Assembly (NCBI GenBank): GCA_028293765.1
Contig: JAQGOG010000178.1
Location: 62,001 to 126,000 of the forward strand
DNA from: Gammaproteobacteria bacterium
Lineage (GTDB): Bacteria > Pseudomonadota > Gammaproteobacteria > Steroidobacterales > Steroidobacteraceae
Direction: 5' to 3'
Length of the DNA stretch: 64,000 nt
The notes under the pieces are model-generated. The model made no database searches and was not told where the DNA came from. It saw nothing but the letters and a program-made list of their open reading frames with translations. Below are positions 27,753-38,206 of this stretch, in pieces (the stretch's first letter is position 1; every line of letters starts with the position of its first letter). Made by a program: the position numbers and the translations under genes.

Positions 27753-28922
27753 ATGACCCGCAGACTCAGGCGTCACGAGGAACACGTCACCCATGACGCG
27801 TGGGCCATCCCTTATGCGGACCTCCTCACGCTGCTGCTGGCGTTCTTCGTCGTGATGTACGCGATCTCTTCGGTCAATGCCGGCAAGTATCGCGTCCTGT
27901 CAGATTCCCTGTTCGCCGCGTTCCGCGGCGTGCCGCGCACCATGGAGCCGATTCAGTTCGGCCAGAAGCAGACCGGCTCCGGCTCCGATCTCGAAACCAC
28001 CATCGTGCAACGGACCATGCTCGAGGGTGAACCGGGGGCGACGACGCTCACGACCGTGCCGGGCAACAGCGGGACAATGAAGCCGACGGCCGACTCTCGG
28101 GCGATCACCAAGCTACCTCCCAGGGCCGCCGCCGCCGCGCAAGCACTCGCGCATGTCGCGGATGAGGTCGAGCGCGCCATGGACGACCTCGTCCAGCAGA
28201 AACTCGTCTTCGTGCGGCGTACAGATTTCTGGATCGAGGTGGAGATCCGCACCGACATCCTGTTTCCCAGCGGTAGCGCGCACCTCGCGCCGTATGCGGT
28301 AGATGTGATCGAACGTCTGGGCGGCGCGCTCGGCGCGTTTCCGAATCCGATCCGGGTGGAGGGCCACACGGACAATAAACCGATCAGCACGGTCGCGTTC
28401 TATTCGAACTGGGAGCTATCGGCCGCGCGGGCCGGAAGCGTAGTACGCGTGCTGCAGGGACATGGGGTAGGCCCCGAACGCCTCGCGGTCATCGGCTACG
28501 GCGACCAACGCCCCCTGCAAAGCAACGACTCAGAGCAGGGGCGCAACGCCAACCGGCGTGTCGTCGTCGTAATCCTGTCCACGGAACTCGCACGCCACAC
28601 CGACCCTGCGGAGTTACCCGCCGCTCCCGCAACTCTTTCGCCGTTGACCCTGACGCCGGCTCCCGTAATACCGGCCGCCACGCCGCCAGGCCAGACGGCG
28701 GCGCTGCCATCGGGAACCGGACCGACACAGTCTGCAGCGGGCAGCGAGCTGCCCACGTCAGCGCCTCAACAGGCGCGCTCAACACTGGTATCCCCGGGAG
28801 AGCCGGCGCAGATGCCGATGGCCGTGACGCCGTCCGCGGTGCAGTCGGCCTCGCAGACAGCTGCGCACCTGTCGAGTTCGGGTGCGCGCGTCGCCGTCAA
28901 TGGCATGGTTCCTGCACCCTGA
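27753..28922 (+). CDS. motD: MotD, MotB-type stator protein
   Basis: Peptidoglycan-anchored partner of MotC. 389 aa. One membrane helix with the ion-binding aspartate D23 (AIPYADLLTLLLAFFVVMYA). The OmpA-like domain (about 150-285) shows VEGHTDNKPIST, NWELSAARAGSV and NANRRVVVVIL. A ~100-residue Ala/Pro/Ser-rich tail follows, longer than usual for MotB. Alanine rather than cysteine in the pore helix favours proton use, but this is an inference. Confidence 0.92.
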   Translation: MTRRLRRHEEHVTHDAWAIPYADLLTLLLAFFVVMYAISSVNAGKYRVLSDSLFAAFRGVPRTMEPIQFGQKQTGSGSDLETTIVQRTMLEGEPGATTLTTVPGNSGTMKPTADSRAITKLPPRAAAAAQALAHVADEVERAMDDLVQQKLVFVRRTDFWIEVEIRTDILFPSGSAHLAPYAVDVIERLGGALGAFPNPIRVEGHTDNKPISTVAFYSNWELSAARAGSVVRVLQGHGVGPERLAVIGYGDQRPLQSNDSEQGRNANRRVVVVILSTELARHTDPAELPAAPATLSPLTLTPAPVIPAATPPGQTAALPSGTGPTQSAAGSELPTSAPQQARSTLVSPGEPAQMPMAVTPSAVQSASQTAAHLSSSGARVAVNGMVPAP

Positions 28923-29012
28923 CTGAAACGACTGGCCGTGCTGCGCCGGAAATCTGACACCTGACGAGAGCGCGCACGGCAAGTGTGACCGCGTTCACAG
29001 GAGCTACCGCGC

Positions 29013-29444
29013 ATGACTCTGCCTGCTGTCGATCTGACCTCCGTCGAATTTCTGCTCGTCGCGGGACGCGCGGTCTTTCTGTTGTTTTCCTTCGTCATCG
29101 CCGCGATCACCTTCACCGCCTGGCGACGTGCCACGAAGTTGCAGACGGAGCAGGTCCTGTCACAAACACACACCGTACTCCAGCGACTGGCCGAGTTGGA
29201 AGCGCGTGTGGATGCGACGAAGGTCACGATTTCACAACTTGGCGACCGGCTCGAGCGCCCCGCCGCGGCGGCGCAGGGCGCCCCCGCCCCCGGCTACACG
29301 ATGGCCGTTCGGCTCGCGAAAGGCGGCGCGTCACGCGAAGAGCTCATGGCCGGCTGCGGTTTGTCGCTCAATGAGGCGGAGTTGGTGCGCCGTCTGCACG
29401 GCCAGGCAGGCGAACGCATCGCCCGCGCCGCCAGCCTGACCTGA
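29013..29444 (+). CDS. DUF2802 membrane protein
   Basis: 143 aa. One N-terminal membrane helix (AVFLLFSFVIAAITFTA, about 20-36), then a helical segment that looks like a coiled coil (~40-85), and a C-terminal DUF2802 domain with AVRLAKGGASREELMAGCG and LSLNEAELVRRLHG. The function is unknown. In Pseudomonas-type clusters, a DUF2802 gene follows motC-motD-parC-parP-cheW; here it directly follows motD. AGGAG precedes the ATG by ten bases. Confidence 0.8.
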   Translation: MTLPAVDLTSVEFLLVAGRAVFLLFSFVIAAITFTAWRRATKLQTEQVLSQTHTVLQRLAELEARVDATKVTISQLGDRLERPAAAAQGAPAPGYTMAVRLAKGGASREELMAGCGLSLNEAELVRRLHGQAGERIARAASLT

Positions 29445-29494
29445 CGCCGCAGCGAGTACTGACCGGAACTGCGTCAATTTTCCGCAACGCACTC

Positions 29495-29522
29495 TCAAGG
29501 GGCGGGCTGCGGGAGCCGATAC
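29495..29522 (+). promoter_or_regulatory. sigma-28 (FliA) promoter for the STAS-cheA operon
   Basis: TCAA-N16-GCCGATAC. The -10 block matches seven of eight consensus positions; the spacer is one base longer than the usual 15. It lies 37 bases before the STAS gene start. Confidence 0.6.
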
Positions 29523-29558
29523 TGGGCGTGCAGCAGATGACTTTCATAATCCATTGCC

Positions 29559-29945
29559 ATGAATAAACGCAAGCAAGGTGCCGTGCCACGAACCACTCGC
29601 CGTGGTCGCCCCGCGCGTACGGCGCCTGCGGTAGCAACCGAATACAAGCCGGCGAGCGGTCCGTTCGCGGTGGCGGCCGAGTGCACCGTGGCCGACGCGA
29701 GCTCGTTGAAAGTCGGGCTTGCGAAACTGCTGGATGACACGGATATCGTGACTCTCGACATCAGCGCCGTACAACGCATCGACACCGCGGGCCTGCAGCT
29801 CATCGCGATGTTCGTGCGTGAGCGTGAGGCGCGTGGCCGGCAGGTCAAGTGGCAGGGTGCCGCGCCCGTGTTGGCGACGGCTGCAGAGCTCCTGGGTCTG
29901 GGCTCGCTGTTGAAACTGCCGGCGCTGGCCGAGACGTCGAAATGA
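29559..29945 (+). CDS. STAS-domain protein upstream of cheA
   Basis: 128 aa. After a basic, disordered N-terminus (MNKRKQGAVPRTTRRGR), residues ~35-125 form a STAS fold of the anti-sigma-factor-antagonist/MlaB type. Conserved parts: TLDISAVQRIDTAGLQLIAM, with D and S/T-site region VQRIDTAG, and VREREARGRQVKWQGA. The usual phospho-serine position reads T in DTAG. The stop overlaps the cheA start (ATGA), so the two are translationally coupled. It may act in chemotaxis signalling; the partner is unknown. Confidence 0.8.
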   Translation: MNKRKQGAVPRTTRRGRPARTAPAVATEYKPASGPFAVAAECTVADASSLKVGLAKLLDDTDIVTLDISAVQRIDTAGLQLIAMFVREREARGRQVKWQGAAPVLATAAELLGLGSLLKLPALAETSK

Positions 29946-32155
29946 CCATAGACCTGACACAGTTTCACGACGCTTTCTTCGAAGAGAGCTTCGAGGCGCT
30001 CGACTCCATGGAAGCGGCGCTGCTGAAGCTCGACATCGGTGCGCCCGACTCCGAGCTCATCAACACGATCTTCCGGGTCGCGCACTCCATCAAGGGCGGC
30101 AGCGCAACCTTCGGTTTCGCCGACATCGCCTCGTTCACTCACAGCCTCGAGACGCTCCTCGACGAACTGCGCAGCGGCGGTATGCAGGTCACGCTGTCGA
30201 TATCGGACCTGCTGCTGAAGTCCGTCGACGTCATGCGCGCAATGCTGCGCTCAGTGCAGGCGAAACAGCCGCTCGATGCGCAGCGCGTTTCGGATCTGCA
30301 GTTCGATCTCGAGCTCATCATTGCCCAGAAAAATGCGGCCGCCGCGACGACCCACACCGTCATGCCGGCCGCCATCGCCCACCTGGCGGCCTCTTCCGCA
30401 CCCGCTTCTTGCGCAGCCGCGGCAGCCAGCCCGCCCGCGGAGCTCGCATCGGCGTCGAGCGCTGCAGCGACAGGCGCAGCAGCGGCAAAGTCTGCCCAAC
30501 GTCGTTGGGAAATCTCCTTCCGCCCTTATCGCGAGCTGTTCGCGCGGGGCAACGATCCACTGCGGATGATGCGCGAGCTCACAGAGCTGGGTGAGCTCGA
30601 TGTCAACGTCGATCTGAGCGGGCTGCCCTCGTTTGCCGAGCTCGATCCGCAGGCGTGCTATCTCGCTTGGACTGTCGGGTTGACCGGCGATGTGTCGGAA
30701 GAGTCCATCAGACAGGTGTTCGAGTGGGCCGAAGGCGATTGCGACCTCGTGGTGCGCCTGCTGGACGCGCCTGTTGCGGTCCCCGCGACGGTCCGCGCAT
30801 CGGAACCCGAGCCCACCTCGGCGGCCAACCCCGTGGTCGCCGACGCAATCCTGTCGGCCAGTGCCCCGCCGCAAGAGACGAAGGCCGATCTGGCCGTGCC
30901 CGCCCACGCGGCCGCCCCTGCCCTCTCGGTCGTCAAACAGGACTCGAAGGCGGACGCTCCCTTGAGCGCCCTGGGCGACTCCGGCTCGATCCGGGTCAGC
31001 GTTGAAAAGATCGACGAGCTCATGAACACCGTGGGCGAGCTCGTGATCACGCAGGCGATGCTCAGCCAGCTCGGCGCCGCCATGGAAGGTCCGAACGCTG
31101 AAAAGCTGCGCGCCGGCCTCGCCCAGCTCGAGCGCAACACGCGCGAGCTGCAGGAAAGCGTCATGCGCGTGCGCATGCTGCCGATCAGTTTCGTCTTCAG
31201 CCGTTTTCCGCGCATGGTGCGCGACTTGGCGCAGCGCCTCAACAAACAGATCGATCTGAAGCTGACCGGCGAGCAGACGGAGCTCGACAAGACGGTGCTC
31301 GAGAAGATCGGCGACCCCCTGGTACATCTCGTCCGTAACAGTATAGATCACGGCATCGAGTCGCCGGAAGTACGCGTCGCCGCGGGCAAATCTCCCGCGG
31401 GCACCGTGCACCTCGACGCCTGCCACCGCGGCGGCAACATTGCCGTTGAGGTAAGCGACGACGGCGGAGGCCTCGACAAGGATCGCATCCTTGCGAAGGC
31501 GCGAGCGCGTGGCCTCGTCGGCCCGACCGACGTGCTCACCGACGACCAGATTCACGACCTCATCTTCGTTCCCGGATTCTCGACCGCGGACAAGACCACG
31601 GATCTCAGTGGACGTGGCGTTGGGATGGACGTCGTGCGCCGAAATGTGAAAGAGCTCGGCGGCAAAATCGAGTTGCGCAGCGAGCGCGGCCGCGGCTCAC
31701 GCTTCATCATCACGCTGCCGCTCACTCTCGCCATCGTCGACGGCCAGTCGGTCGCGGTGGGAACCGAGACCTACATCATTCCGCTCATCTCCATCGTCGA
31801 GTCAATGCGCTTGAAAGAGGCGAGCATCAGCCGCCTGTCGGGCCGCAACGAGGTCTTCTCGTTCCGTGGCGACTATCTCCCCATCATCCGCCTCCACGAG
31901 CTGTTCGGTGTCGAGCCGCGTGCTCGTGCCCTCCATGAAGGGCTGGTGGTCATCGCCGAAGGCGACGGCCGGCGCGTCGGGCTCTTCGTCGACGACCTGC
32001 TCGGCCAGCAACAAGTGGTCATCAAGTCCCTGGAAGCCAACTACGGTCACGTCGAGGGTGTCTCCGGAGCCACCATCCTCGGCGACGGATCCGTCGCGCT
32101 GATTCTCGACGTAACGGGAATCATCCACGCCGCATCGCTGCGCGCGGCCGCCTGA
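29942..32155 (+). CDS. cheA: CheA, chemotaxis histidine kinase
   Basis: Phosphorylates CheY and CheB in response to receptors. 737 aa from ATG 29942. HPt domain with H48 (FRVAHSIKGGSATFGF); Ala/Pro linker; a P2-like domain (~180-270, RPYRELFARGNDPLRMMREL); second linker; dimerisation domain (IDELMNTVGELVITQAML); ATPase domain with N-box LVRNSIDHGIE, G1 VSDDGGGLD and FVPGFSTADKTTDLSGRGVG; C-terminal CheW-like domain from ~590. All catalytic elements are intact. Follows the STAS gene with overlap. Confidence 0.97.
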   Translation: MTIDLTQFHDAFFEESFEALDSMEAALLKLDIGAPDSELINTIFRVAHSIKGGSATFGFADIASFTHSLETLLDELRSGGMQVTLSISDLLLKSVDVMRAMLRSVQAKQPLDAQRVSDLQFDLELIIAQKNAAAATTHTVMPAAIAHLAASSAPASCAAAAASPPAELASASSAAATGAAAAKSAQRRWEISFRPYRELFARGNDPLRMMRELTELGELDVNVDLSGLPSFAELDPQACYLAWTVGLTGDVSEESIRQVFEWAEGDCDLVVRLLDAPVAVPATVRASEPEPTSAANPVVADAILSASAPPQETKADLAVPAHAAAPALSVVKQDSKADAPLSALGDSGSIRVSVEKIDELMNTVGELVITQAMLSQLGAAMEGPNAEKLRAGLAQLERNTRELQESVMRVRMLPISFVFSRFPRMVRDLAQRLNKQIDLKLTGEQTELDKTVLEKIGDPLVHLVRNSIDHGIESPEVRVAAGKSPAGTVHLDACHRGGNIAVEVSDDGGGLDKDRILAKARARGLVGPTDVLTDDQIHDLIFVPGFSTADKTTDLSGRGVGMDVVRRNVKELGGKIELRSERGRGSRFIITLPLTLAIVDGQSVAVGTETYIIPLISIVESMRLKEASISRLSGRNEVFSFRGDYLPIIRLHELFGVEPRARALHEGLVVIAEGDGRRVGLFVDDLLGQQQVVIKSLEANYGHVEGVSGATILGDGSVALILDVTGIIHAASLRAAA

Positions 32156-32198
32156 ACCATCGCGATTGTGCCCATGAACGCCATAAGGAAACCCTTCC

Positions 32199-32732
32199 AT
32201 GTCCACTAACGCGACGACGCAAGAGCAGGCGGGTGCCGGGTCGCACCAGGTTCTGACATTCGTTCTCGGCAACGAGACCTACGGCGTCGACATCCTGCGC
32301 GTGCAGGAGATCCGGGGCTGGTCTGCGGTGACCAAGATTCCTCACGCCCCGGCGCACGTGCTCGGGGTATTGAACCTGCGCGGCTCGATCGTTCCGATCG
32401 TGGACCTGCGCATGCGCTTCGCCCTCGAGCGTGCCGAATACACCGCCATCACGGTAATCATCGTCGTGTCGGTCATATCGGCTGCCGGACGCCGCGATTT
32501 CGGCGTGGTCGTCGACGGCGTTTCGGACGTCGTCGATGTGAACACCGCCGAAGTGAAACCGGCCCCCGAGCTCGGCTCGCGTGCCGCGACCGACTACATC
32601 CGCGGACTCGTCTCCGTAGCCGATCGCATGGTGGTGCTGCTCGACATCGACCGCCTCATCGCAAGCGACATGACGTCGTTTTCAGGAAACCTCGCTCAGG
32701 CAGAGACATCACTGGCGGCGACGGCTGCCTGA
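32199..32732 (+). CDS. cheW: CheW, receptor-kinase coupling protein
   Basis: Bridges chemoreceptors and CheA. 177 aa with one CheW domain: [40 protein letters not shown] and a late [19 protein letters not shown]. It lies 43 bases after cheA. It is the only separate CheW in the window. Confidence 0.96.
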   Translation: MSTNATTQEQAGAGSHQVLTFVLGNETYGVDILRVQEIRGWSAVTKIPHAPAHVLGVLNLRGSIVPIVDLRMRFALERAEYTAITVIIVVSVISAAGRRDFGVVVDGVSDVVDVNTAEVKPAPELGSRAATDYIRGLVSVADRMVVLLDIDRLIASDMTSFSGNLAQAETSLAATAA

Positions 32733-32755
32733 ACCTTGAGGCCAAGCAAAAGACA

Positions 32756-35467
32756 ATGATCACGCGAATCCTAAGCCGCCTGAAGCTGTGGCAGAAAATC
32801 GGATGGCTCGTCCTCGCGATGGCCATCCCTGCCGCGCTGGTCGGGTTCTTCTACCTGCGTCTGGCCAACGCGCAGGTGAGCCAGACCCGTGAGGAGCTCG
32901 ACGGCGCTCGCTATCTGCAGGCGCTCAGCGCGGTGGAAGGCGAAATGCTCACGCATCGCAGCGCCGCCTTTGCCTTTCTGAGCGGCGACACGGCACGCCG
33001 TGGCGACGTGGTCGCTCAGCAGGAAGAGGTGGATAAGCAGATCGTCACCCTGGATCAGGTGGACGCCACGATCGGCAGGCGACTCGAAGTCTCGGACGCA
33101 TGGCAGTCCCTGAAGTCGGAATGGTCGGCACTCAAATCCAAGACCCTCACGCAGTCCGTAACCGACAACGACGCCGCGCATGCGGCTCTGGTCACCCACT
33201 TCCAGCAGGTGGCCGATCTCGTAAGCGCGCGCTCCAAGACGTCGATCGATCCGGAAGACAAGACACACAACCTGATCCGCCTGTCGTCAGAGTACACGCC
33301 CAACGCGGCGATCTACGCCGGCAATATGCGTCGTTACGCGGTGAAGGCCGCGGCCAAGGGCTACCTGGGCGGCGATGACCGGATGGGTATCCAGATCTAT
33401 CGCGACCGTTTCCATGCTGAGATGGACAAGGCACGGACCGCGCTGGGCCTTTTGCCGGCGGATGTGCGAGCCGATCTGCAACCTGCATTCGATGCGGTGT
33501 CGACGACTTCCACGGACTACGACACGGTGCTGCAGACGAAACTCCTCGCTGCCGCGAATCTGACGGCTACTGGGGCCGAAATCTACGACGGCGGCGTTGC
33601 AACCAATCGCGCCATCGGGAAGCTCTCCGCCGCCAGTTACGGAGCCACCGTCAGGTCTCTGCAGGAGCGCCTGTCGGCGACGACGGTTCACCGTAACATC
33701 ACCACAACAATCGGCTTCCTCGCGGTCGCCTTCGGGCTCGCGCTGGCGTGGCTGGTCAGCCGCTCGCTGTCGAAGCCGCTGACTGAAGCGGTGTCGGTGT
33801 TCGGCAAGATCTCCTCGGGCCGTTACGACAGCGAAATCCAGACGACCGCCACCGACGAAGCCGGGCAGGTGCTACGCGCCCTCGATGAGATGCAGGGCAA
33901 GCTGCGCACGCAAATCGAGACCGAGCGCGGGGTTGCCGCGGAGAACACGCGCATCCGGCAGGCGCTCGACAAGGCCTCGACGAGCGTCGTCCTCGCGGAC
34001 GAGAAGCATCAGATCATCTACTTGAACGATACCGCGCAGGCGAGCTTCACTCGCAACGCGCAGGAAATCAGGAACACGCTGCCGGCATTCGATGCAACGC
34101 GTCTGCGCGGCTCGGGCCTGGAATCGTTCTCGCCCGACGCGGCCAGCCAGCGCCGCCTGCTCGACAACCTGACCGGTGTCGACGTGCAGGAGCGCGTGCT
34201 CGGCGAATTTACTTTCCGCACCGTCACCAACCCCGTCATTGGCACCAACGGCGAGCGGCTGGGCACCGTGATGGAATGGTCGCAGCGCACTCAGGAAGTC
34301 AGAGTCGAGCGCGAGCTGCAGACCATGCTCGCGGCCATCAACGGCGGCAGTCTCGCGAAGCGCATCGACCTTGCCGGCAAGACTGGCTTCTTCGAAGCCA
34401 TGAGCCGGGGCGTAAACCAGCTCGCCGACAACACGACTGCGATGGTGTCCAGCGTGAAGGTCGCGGCGGAAGAGATTCACCGCGGCGCGCAGGAGATTTC
34501 GGCCGGTAACGCCAACCTGTCGCTGCGAACGGAAGAGCAGGCGGCATCCCTCGAGGAGACCGCCTCTTCGATGGAAGAAATGACGACGACCGTGAAGCAG
34601 AACGCGGACAACGCGGGCCAGGCGAACCAGCTCGCCCTCGCCGCACGCGACCAGGCCGAGCAAGGCGGCATGGTCGTCGGCAAGGCGGTGCAGGCGATGT
34701 CGGGCATCAATGACTCCGCCCGGAAAATCGCCGACATCATCGGCGTGATCGACGAGATCGCGTTCCAGACCAACCTCCTCGCCCTCAATGCCGCGGTGGA
34801 AGCCGCGCGTGCCGGTGAACAGGGGCGCGGCTTCGCGGTCGTGGCGAGCGAAGTCAGGAATCTGGCCGGCCGTTCGGCGACGGCGGCGAAAGAAATCAAG
34901 GATCTCATCCAGGACAGCGTGAAGAAGGTGTCCGACGGTTCGGTGCTCGTGACGCAGTCCGGCCAGACACTCGAGCAGATCGTGACTTCGGTGAAGAAAG
35001 TCTCCGACATCGTGGCCGAGATTGCGGCCGCCTCGCGGGAGCAGTCTCTCGGGATCGAACAAGTCGGTCGCGCCGTCATGCAGATGGACGAGCTCACTCA
35101 GCAGAACGCCGCGCTTGTCGAGCAAGCGACGGCGGCATCGCAGTCGATGGCCGTGGAGGCCGGCGGCTTGAACGAGATGATGGCTCGCTACGATTTCGGC
35201 GGGATCGTGCACGGTGCCGCCGGGAGCGGCAGCGACTCGCGACTCGCTGTCGCCGCAGGCGAAAGCTCGATGAGCGACAAACAGCCGGCTGCAGCCCGCG
35301 CCGCTGCCGCGCCGCGCGCGGAACGGCGCAGCGGTAAACGCCCCTGGACGAAGCAAACCAGTACTCGACAAACAGCCGTCTCCAGACCTGAAGCGGCTGT
35401 CGCCTCCGTCCCCCGTGCGCCCGTGCTTGCCGATGGCAAGGACAGCGCCGAGTGGACGGAATTCTGA
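32756..35467 (+). CDS. Chemoreceptor 1 with cytoplasmic PAS domain and CheR-tethering pentapeptide
   Basis: 903-aa methyl-accepting chemotaxis protein. Membrane helices at about 15-35 and 316-336 flank a ~280-residue periplasmic helical sensor region of unknown ligand. HAMP follows, then a PAS-like domain (~400-515, [18 protein letters not shown]), a second HAMP-like stretch ([19 protein letters not shown]), and the signalling region with hairpin [20 protein letters not shown] near 670-690. Methylation-type sequences such as [17 protein letters not shown] are present. The extreme C-terminus EWTEF matches the xWxxF pentapeptide that tethers CheR/CheB in E. coli receptors. Start ATG 32756, 23 bases after cheW. 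Confidence 0.93.
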   Translation: MITRILSRLKLWQKIGWLVLAMAIPAALVGFFYLRLANAQVSQTREELDGARYLQALSAVEGEMLTHRSAAFAFLSGDTARRGDVVAQQEEVDKQIVTLDQVDATIGRRLEVSDAWQSLKSEWSALKSKTLTQSVTDNDAAHAALVTHFQQVADLVSARSKTSIDPEDKTHNLIRLSSEYTPNAAIYAGNMRRYAVKAAAKGYLGGDDRMGIQIYRDRFHAEMDKARTALGLLPADVRADLQPAFDAVSTTSTDYDTVLQTKLLAAANLTATGAEIYDGGVATNRAIGKLSAASYGATVRSLQERLSATTVHRNITTTIGFLAVAFGLALAWLVSRSLSKPLTEAVSVFGKISSGRYDSEIQTTATDEAGQVLRALDEMQGKLRTQIETERGVAAENTRIRQALDKASTSVVLADEKHQIIYLNDTAQASFTRNAQEIRNTLPAFDATRLRGSGLESFSPDAASQRRLLDNLTGVDVQERVLGEFTFRTVTNPVIGTNGERLGTVMEWSQRTQEVRVERELQTMLAAINGGSLAKRIDLAGKTGFFEAMSRGVNQLADNTTAMVSSVKVAAEEIHRGAQEISAGNANLSLRTEEQAASLEETASSMEEMTTTVKQNADNAGQANQLALAARDQAEQGGMVVGKAVQAMSGINDSARKIADIIGVIDEIAFQTNLLALNAAVEAARAGEQGRGFAVVASEVRNLAGRSATAAKEIKDLIQDSVKKVSDGSVLVTQSGQTLEQIVTSVKKVSDIVAEIAAASREQSLGIEQVGRAVMQMDELTQQNAALVEQATAASQSMAVEAGGLNEMMARYDFGGIVHGAAGSGSDSRLAVAAGESSMSDKQPAAARAAAAPRAERRSGKRPWTKQTSTRQTAVSRPEAAVASVPRAPVLADGKDSAEWTEF

Positions 35468-35499
35468 TCAGGTCGGCTAACGGACAAGGATCGAAGGTC

Positions 35500-38175
35500 A
35501 TGAGTTTTCTGAATCGCTTGAAGCTCTGGCAGAAGCTGGCGCTGCTCGTCGTGGCTATGGCCGTGCCGACCGCGCTGCTGGGAGTCTTCTATCTGAGTGG
35601 CGCCAACTCGCAGGTTGCGCTCGCCTCCGATGAGATCGAGGGCGCTCGCTACGTGCAAGCCGTAGGCGGCGTGCTCGCGGAGGCATCCAACCATCGCAGC
35701 CGCCTGTTCGCGCTGCTGACGGGCGATGCCGCCCGGCGCGACGAGGTGAGCAGCTCCGAGTCCGCCATGGACAAGCTCGTCTCGGACGTCGAGGCGAGCG
35801 ATGCCAGGGTGGGCAGCAGGTTCAAGGTGTCGGAAGGCTGGCAGACCATCAAGTCGGAATGGGACCGCCTGAAATCCGAGGGACCGAAGCTCACGGCGGA
35901 CGAGGCCGTGGCGCGCCACAACGCCCTCATCGACCGCATCTTCAAGCTCAGCGAGACGATCGCGGCACGCTCCGGCCTGAATGTCGATCCGTCTCCGGAG
36001 ACGGCGGTCCTCATCCAGGTTGCCACGCGTAACGTACCCGGAGCGCTGATCGCTTCCGGCAACATCCGCTGGTACGCGACCCGGGCCAGCATCAAGGGCT
36101 ATCTCGGCGGCGACGACCGCATGGCCCTGCAGCTCTACCACGATGAGTTCGTGGATCACTTCGATACGGTCGGCCGCGACCTCGAGCACGCCTCGGACGA
36201 TGCCAAGGCACGGGTCCGACCGGTGCTGGACTCGGCCCGTAATGCCTTCACCTCCGCGTACGGGGTCGTGAAAGAAAAGATTCTGGACTCCCAGAAGATG
36301 GAGATCACCACCGCCGACGTGTACTCCTCGACCCGCGAGATCACGTCGACGCTGCAGCAGCTCTCCGACGTCAGCTATGCCGCAATGAATGCGGCCGTCC
36401 AGCAGCGCCTGTCGCAGGTAACCACCTGGCGCAACCTCACGGCCGGGATCACCGCCCTCGCGTTGGTCTTCGCGCTGGCGCTGTCGTGGCTGATCACCCG
36501 CTCCCTCTCCGCTCCTCTTGCCCGTGCCGTGTCGGTCTTCGGAAATATCTCCGCCGGCAAGTACGACAACCAGATCGACCGCGGCGGCACCGACGAAGCC
36601 GGTCTGGTGCTGCAGGCGCTCGACGAAATGCAGGGCAAGCTGCGTACGCAGATCGAAACCGAACGCGGCATCGCAGCGGAGAACTCGCGCATCCGCCAGG
36701 CGCTCGACAAAGTCTCGACCAGCGTCGTGCTCGCGGATGCACGCTACGGAATCATCTACGTAAACGACACCGCGCAGTCGATGTTCACGCGCAGTCAGCA
36801 CGAGATCAGAAAAACCCTGCCGAACTTCGATGCCGCGCGGCTGCACGGCTCGAGCCTCGACTCGATGTCGATAGATCCGGGCCACATGCGCCGCATCCTC
36901 GATAACCTCACCGGGTCGGACACGCACGAGCGCATGCTCGGCGCCTGCACCTTCCGCACGGTCGCCAACCCAGTCCTCAACGACAAGGGCGAGCGCATCG
37001 GCACGGTCGTCGAATGGACCGACCGCACCCAGGAGGTCGCGGTGGAGAAGGAGATGCAGAACATGCTCTCCGCGGTGGTTGGCGGCGACTTGAGCAAGCG
37101 CATCGAGCTCGCCGGCAAGACCGCCTTCTTCGAGGCGATGAGCCGCGGAGTCAACCAGCTTGCCGACAACATGGCGGAAGTGGTCTCGAAAGTGAAGCTC
37201 GTCGCCGCCGAAGTGCATCGCGGCGCGGACGAGATCTCCTCCGGCAACGCCAACCTCTCACAGCGCACCGAAGAGCAGTCTTCGTCGCTGGAGGAAACGG
37301 CCTCCTCGATGGAGGAGATGACGACGACCGTCAAGCAGAACGCCGACAACGCCGGCCAGGCGAACCAGCTCGCCATGGCTGCGCGCGACCAGGCGGAGAA
37401 AGGCGGTTCCGTCGTCAGCCAGGCGGTCAAGGCCATGGCCGACATCAACGACGCGTCGAAGAAAATCGCTGACATCATCGGTGTGATCGACGACATCGCC
37501 TTCCAGACCAACCTTCTCGCGCTCAACGCCGCGGTAGAAGCCGCGCGCGCCGGCGAGCAGGGTCGCGGCTTCGCCGTGGTCGCCAGCGAGGTCCGCAGCC
37601 TCGCCGGACGCTCGGCGACGGCGGCGAAGGAAATCAAAGAGCTCATCCAGGACTCGGTCCGAAAGGTCGAGGACGGCTCGGTGCTCGTCACGCAGTCCGG
37701 CCAGACTCTCGAGAAGATCGTGGCATCCGTGAAGAAGGTCTCCGACATCGTCGCCGAGATCGCCGCCGCCTCCCGCGAGCAGTCCTCCGGCATCGAGCAG
37801 GTCAACCGGGCCGTCATGCAGATGGACGAGCTCACCCAACAGAACGCCGCGCTCGTCGAGGAGGCCACGGCCGCATCCCAGGCCATGGCCGAACAGGTAC
37901 GCGGTCTCAACGAAATGCTCTCCCGTTACCGCGTCGCCGAGGCGGCACTTGCGGCGGCCAACAACGGCGCCGGCGTCTCCAGAGCCGCGGCAACACCCCG
38001 CGCGGATGCTCCGGTGCGTTCTTCGGAGCGCCGCGGAGGTCCCCGCCCCTGGGTGGCCAAAGGCGGCAAGCCCGGTGCCGCCACGGGTGGAGCGGATGCG
38101 GCTCCGAATCCCGCACGTAAAGTAGCAGCGCGAGCTAACGGCAGCGGCGGGGACGCCGAATGGCGGGAGTTCTGA
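35500..38175 (+). CDS. Chemoreceptor 2, tandem paralogue of chemoreceptor 1
   Basis: 891 aa with the same architecture: membrane helices near 15-35 and 313-333, periplasmic helical sensor region, HAMP, PAS-like domain (~400-515, [18 protein letters not shown]), second HAMP-like stretch ([19 protein letters not shown]), signalling hairpin near 665-690. The cytoplasmic parts are nearly the same as in receptor 1; the periplasmic parts differ clearly, so the pair may sense different ligands. It also ends with a pentapeptide, EWREF. ATG 35500 follows receptor 1 by 32 bases. Confidence 0.93.
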   Translation: MSFLNRLKLWQKLALLVVAMAVPTALLGVFYLSGANSQVALASDEIEGARYVQAVGGVLAEASNHRSRLFALLTGDAARRDEVSSSESAMDKLVSDVEASDARVGSRFKVSEGWQTIKSEWDRLKSEGPKLTADEAVARHNALIDRIFKLSETIAARSGLNVDPSPETAVLIQVATRNVPGALIASGNIRWYATRASIKGYLGGDDRMALQLYHDEFVDHFDTVGRDLEHASDDAKARVRPVLDSARNAFTSAYGVVKEKILDSQKMEITTADVYSSTREITSTLQQLSDVSYAAMNAAVQQRLSQVTTWRNLTAGITALALVFALALSWLITRSLSAPLARAVSVFGNISAGKYDNQIDRGGTDEAGLVLQALDEMQGKLRTQIETERGIAAENSRIRQALDKVSTSVVLADARYGIIYVNDTAQSMFTRSQHEIRKTLPNFDAARLHGSSLDSMSIDPGHMRRILDNLTGSDTHERMLGACTFRTVANPVLNDKGERIGTVVEWTDRTQEVAVEKEMQNMLSAVVGGDLSKRIELAGKTAFFEAMSRGVNQLADNMAEVVSKVKLVAAEVHRGADEISSGNANLSQRTEEQSSSLEETASSMEEMTTTVKQNADNAGQANQLAMAARDQAEKGGSVVSQAVKAMADINDASKKIADIIGVIDDIAFQTNLLALNAAVEAARAGEQGRGFAVVASEVRSLAGRSATAAKEIKELIQDSVRKVEDGSVLVTQSGQTLEKIVASVKKVSDIVAEIAAASREQSSGIEQVNRAVMQMDELTQQNAALVEEATAASQAMAEQVRGLNEMLSRYRVAEAALAAANNGAGVSRAAATPRADAPVRSSERRGGPRPWVAKGGKPGAATGGADAAPNPARKVAARANGSGGDAEWREF

Positions 38176-38206
38176 GCATGAGCACGATAATCAACGGAGA
38201 ACGGCG

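Noticed and set aside
28925-28952. FliA-like sequence GAAA-N16-GCCGGAAA before the DUF2802 gene
   Set aside because: Two mismatches in the -10, one in the -35 and a long spacer; much weaker than the five accepted sites.
35188-37218. A 676-codon open frame on the minus strand across both receptors
   Set aside because: It is antisense to highly conserved MCP sequence and is rich in His/Asp/Arg as expected for the shadow of a GC-rich gene; no motif or start signal.
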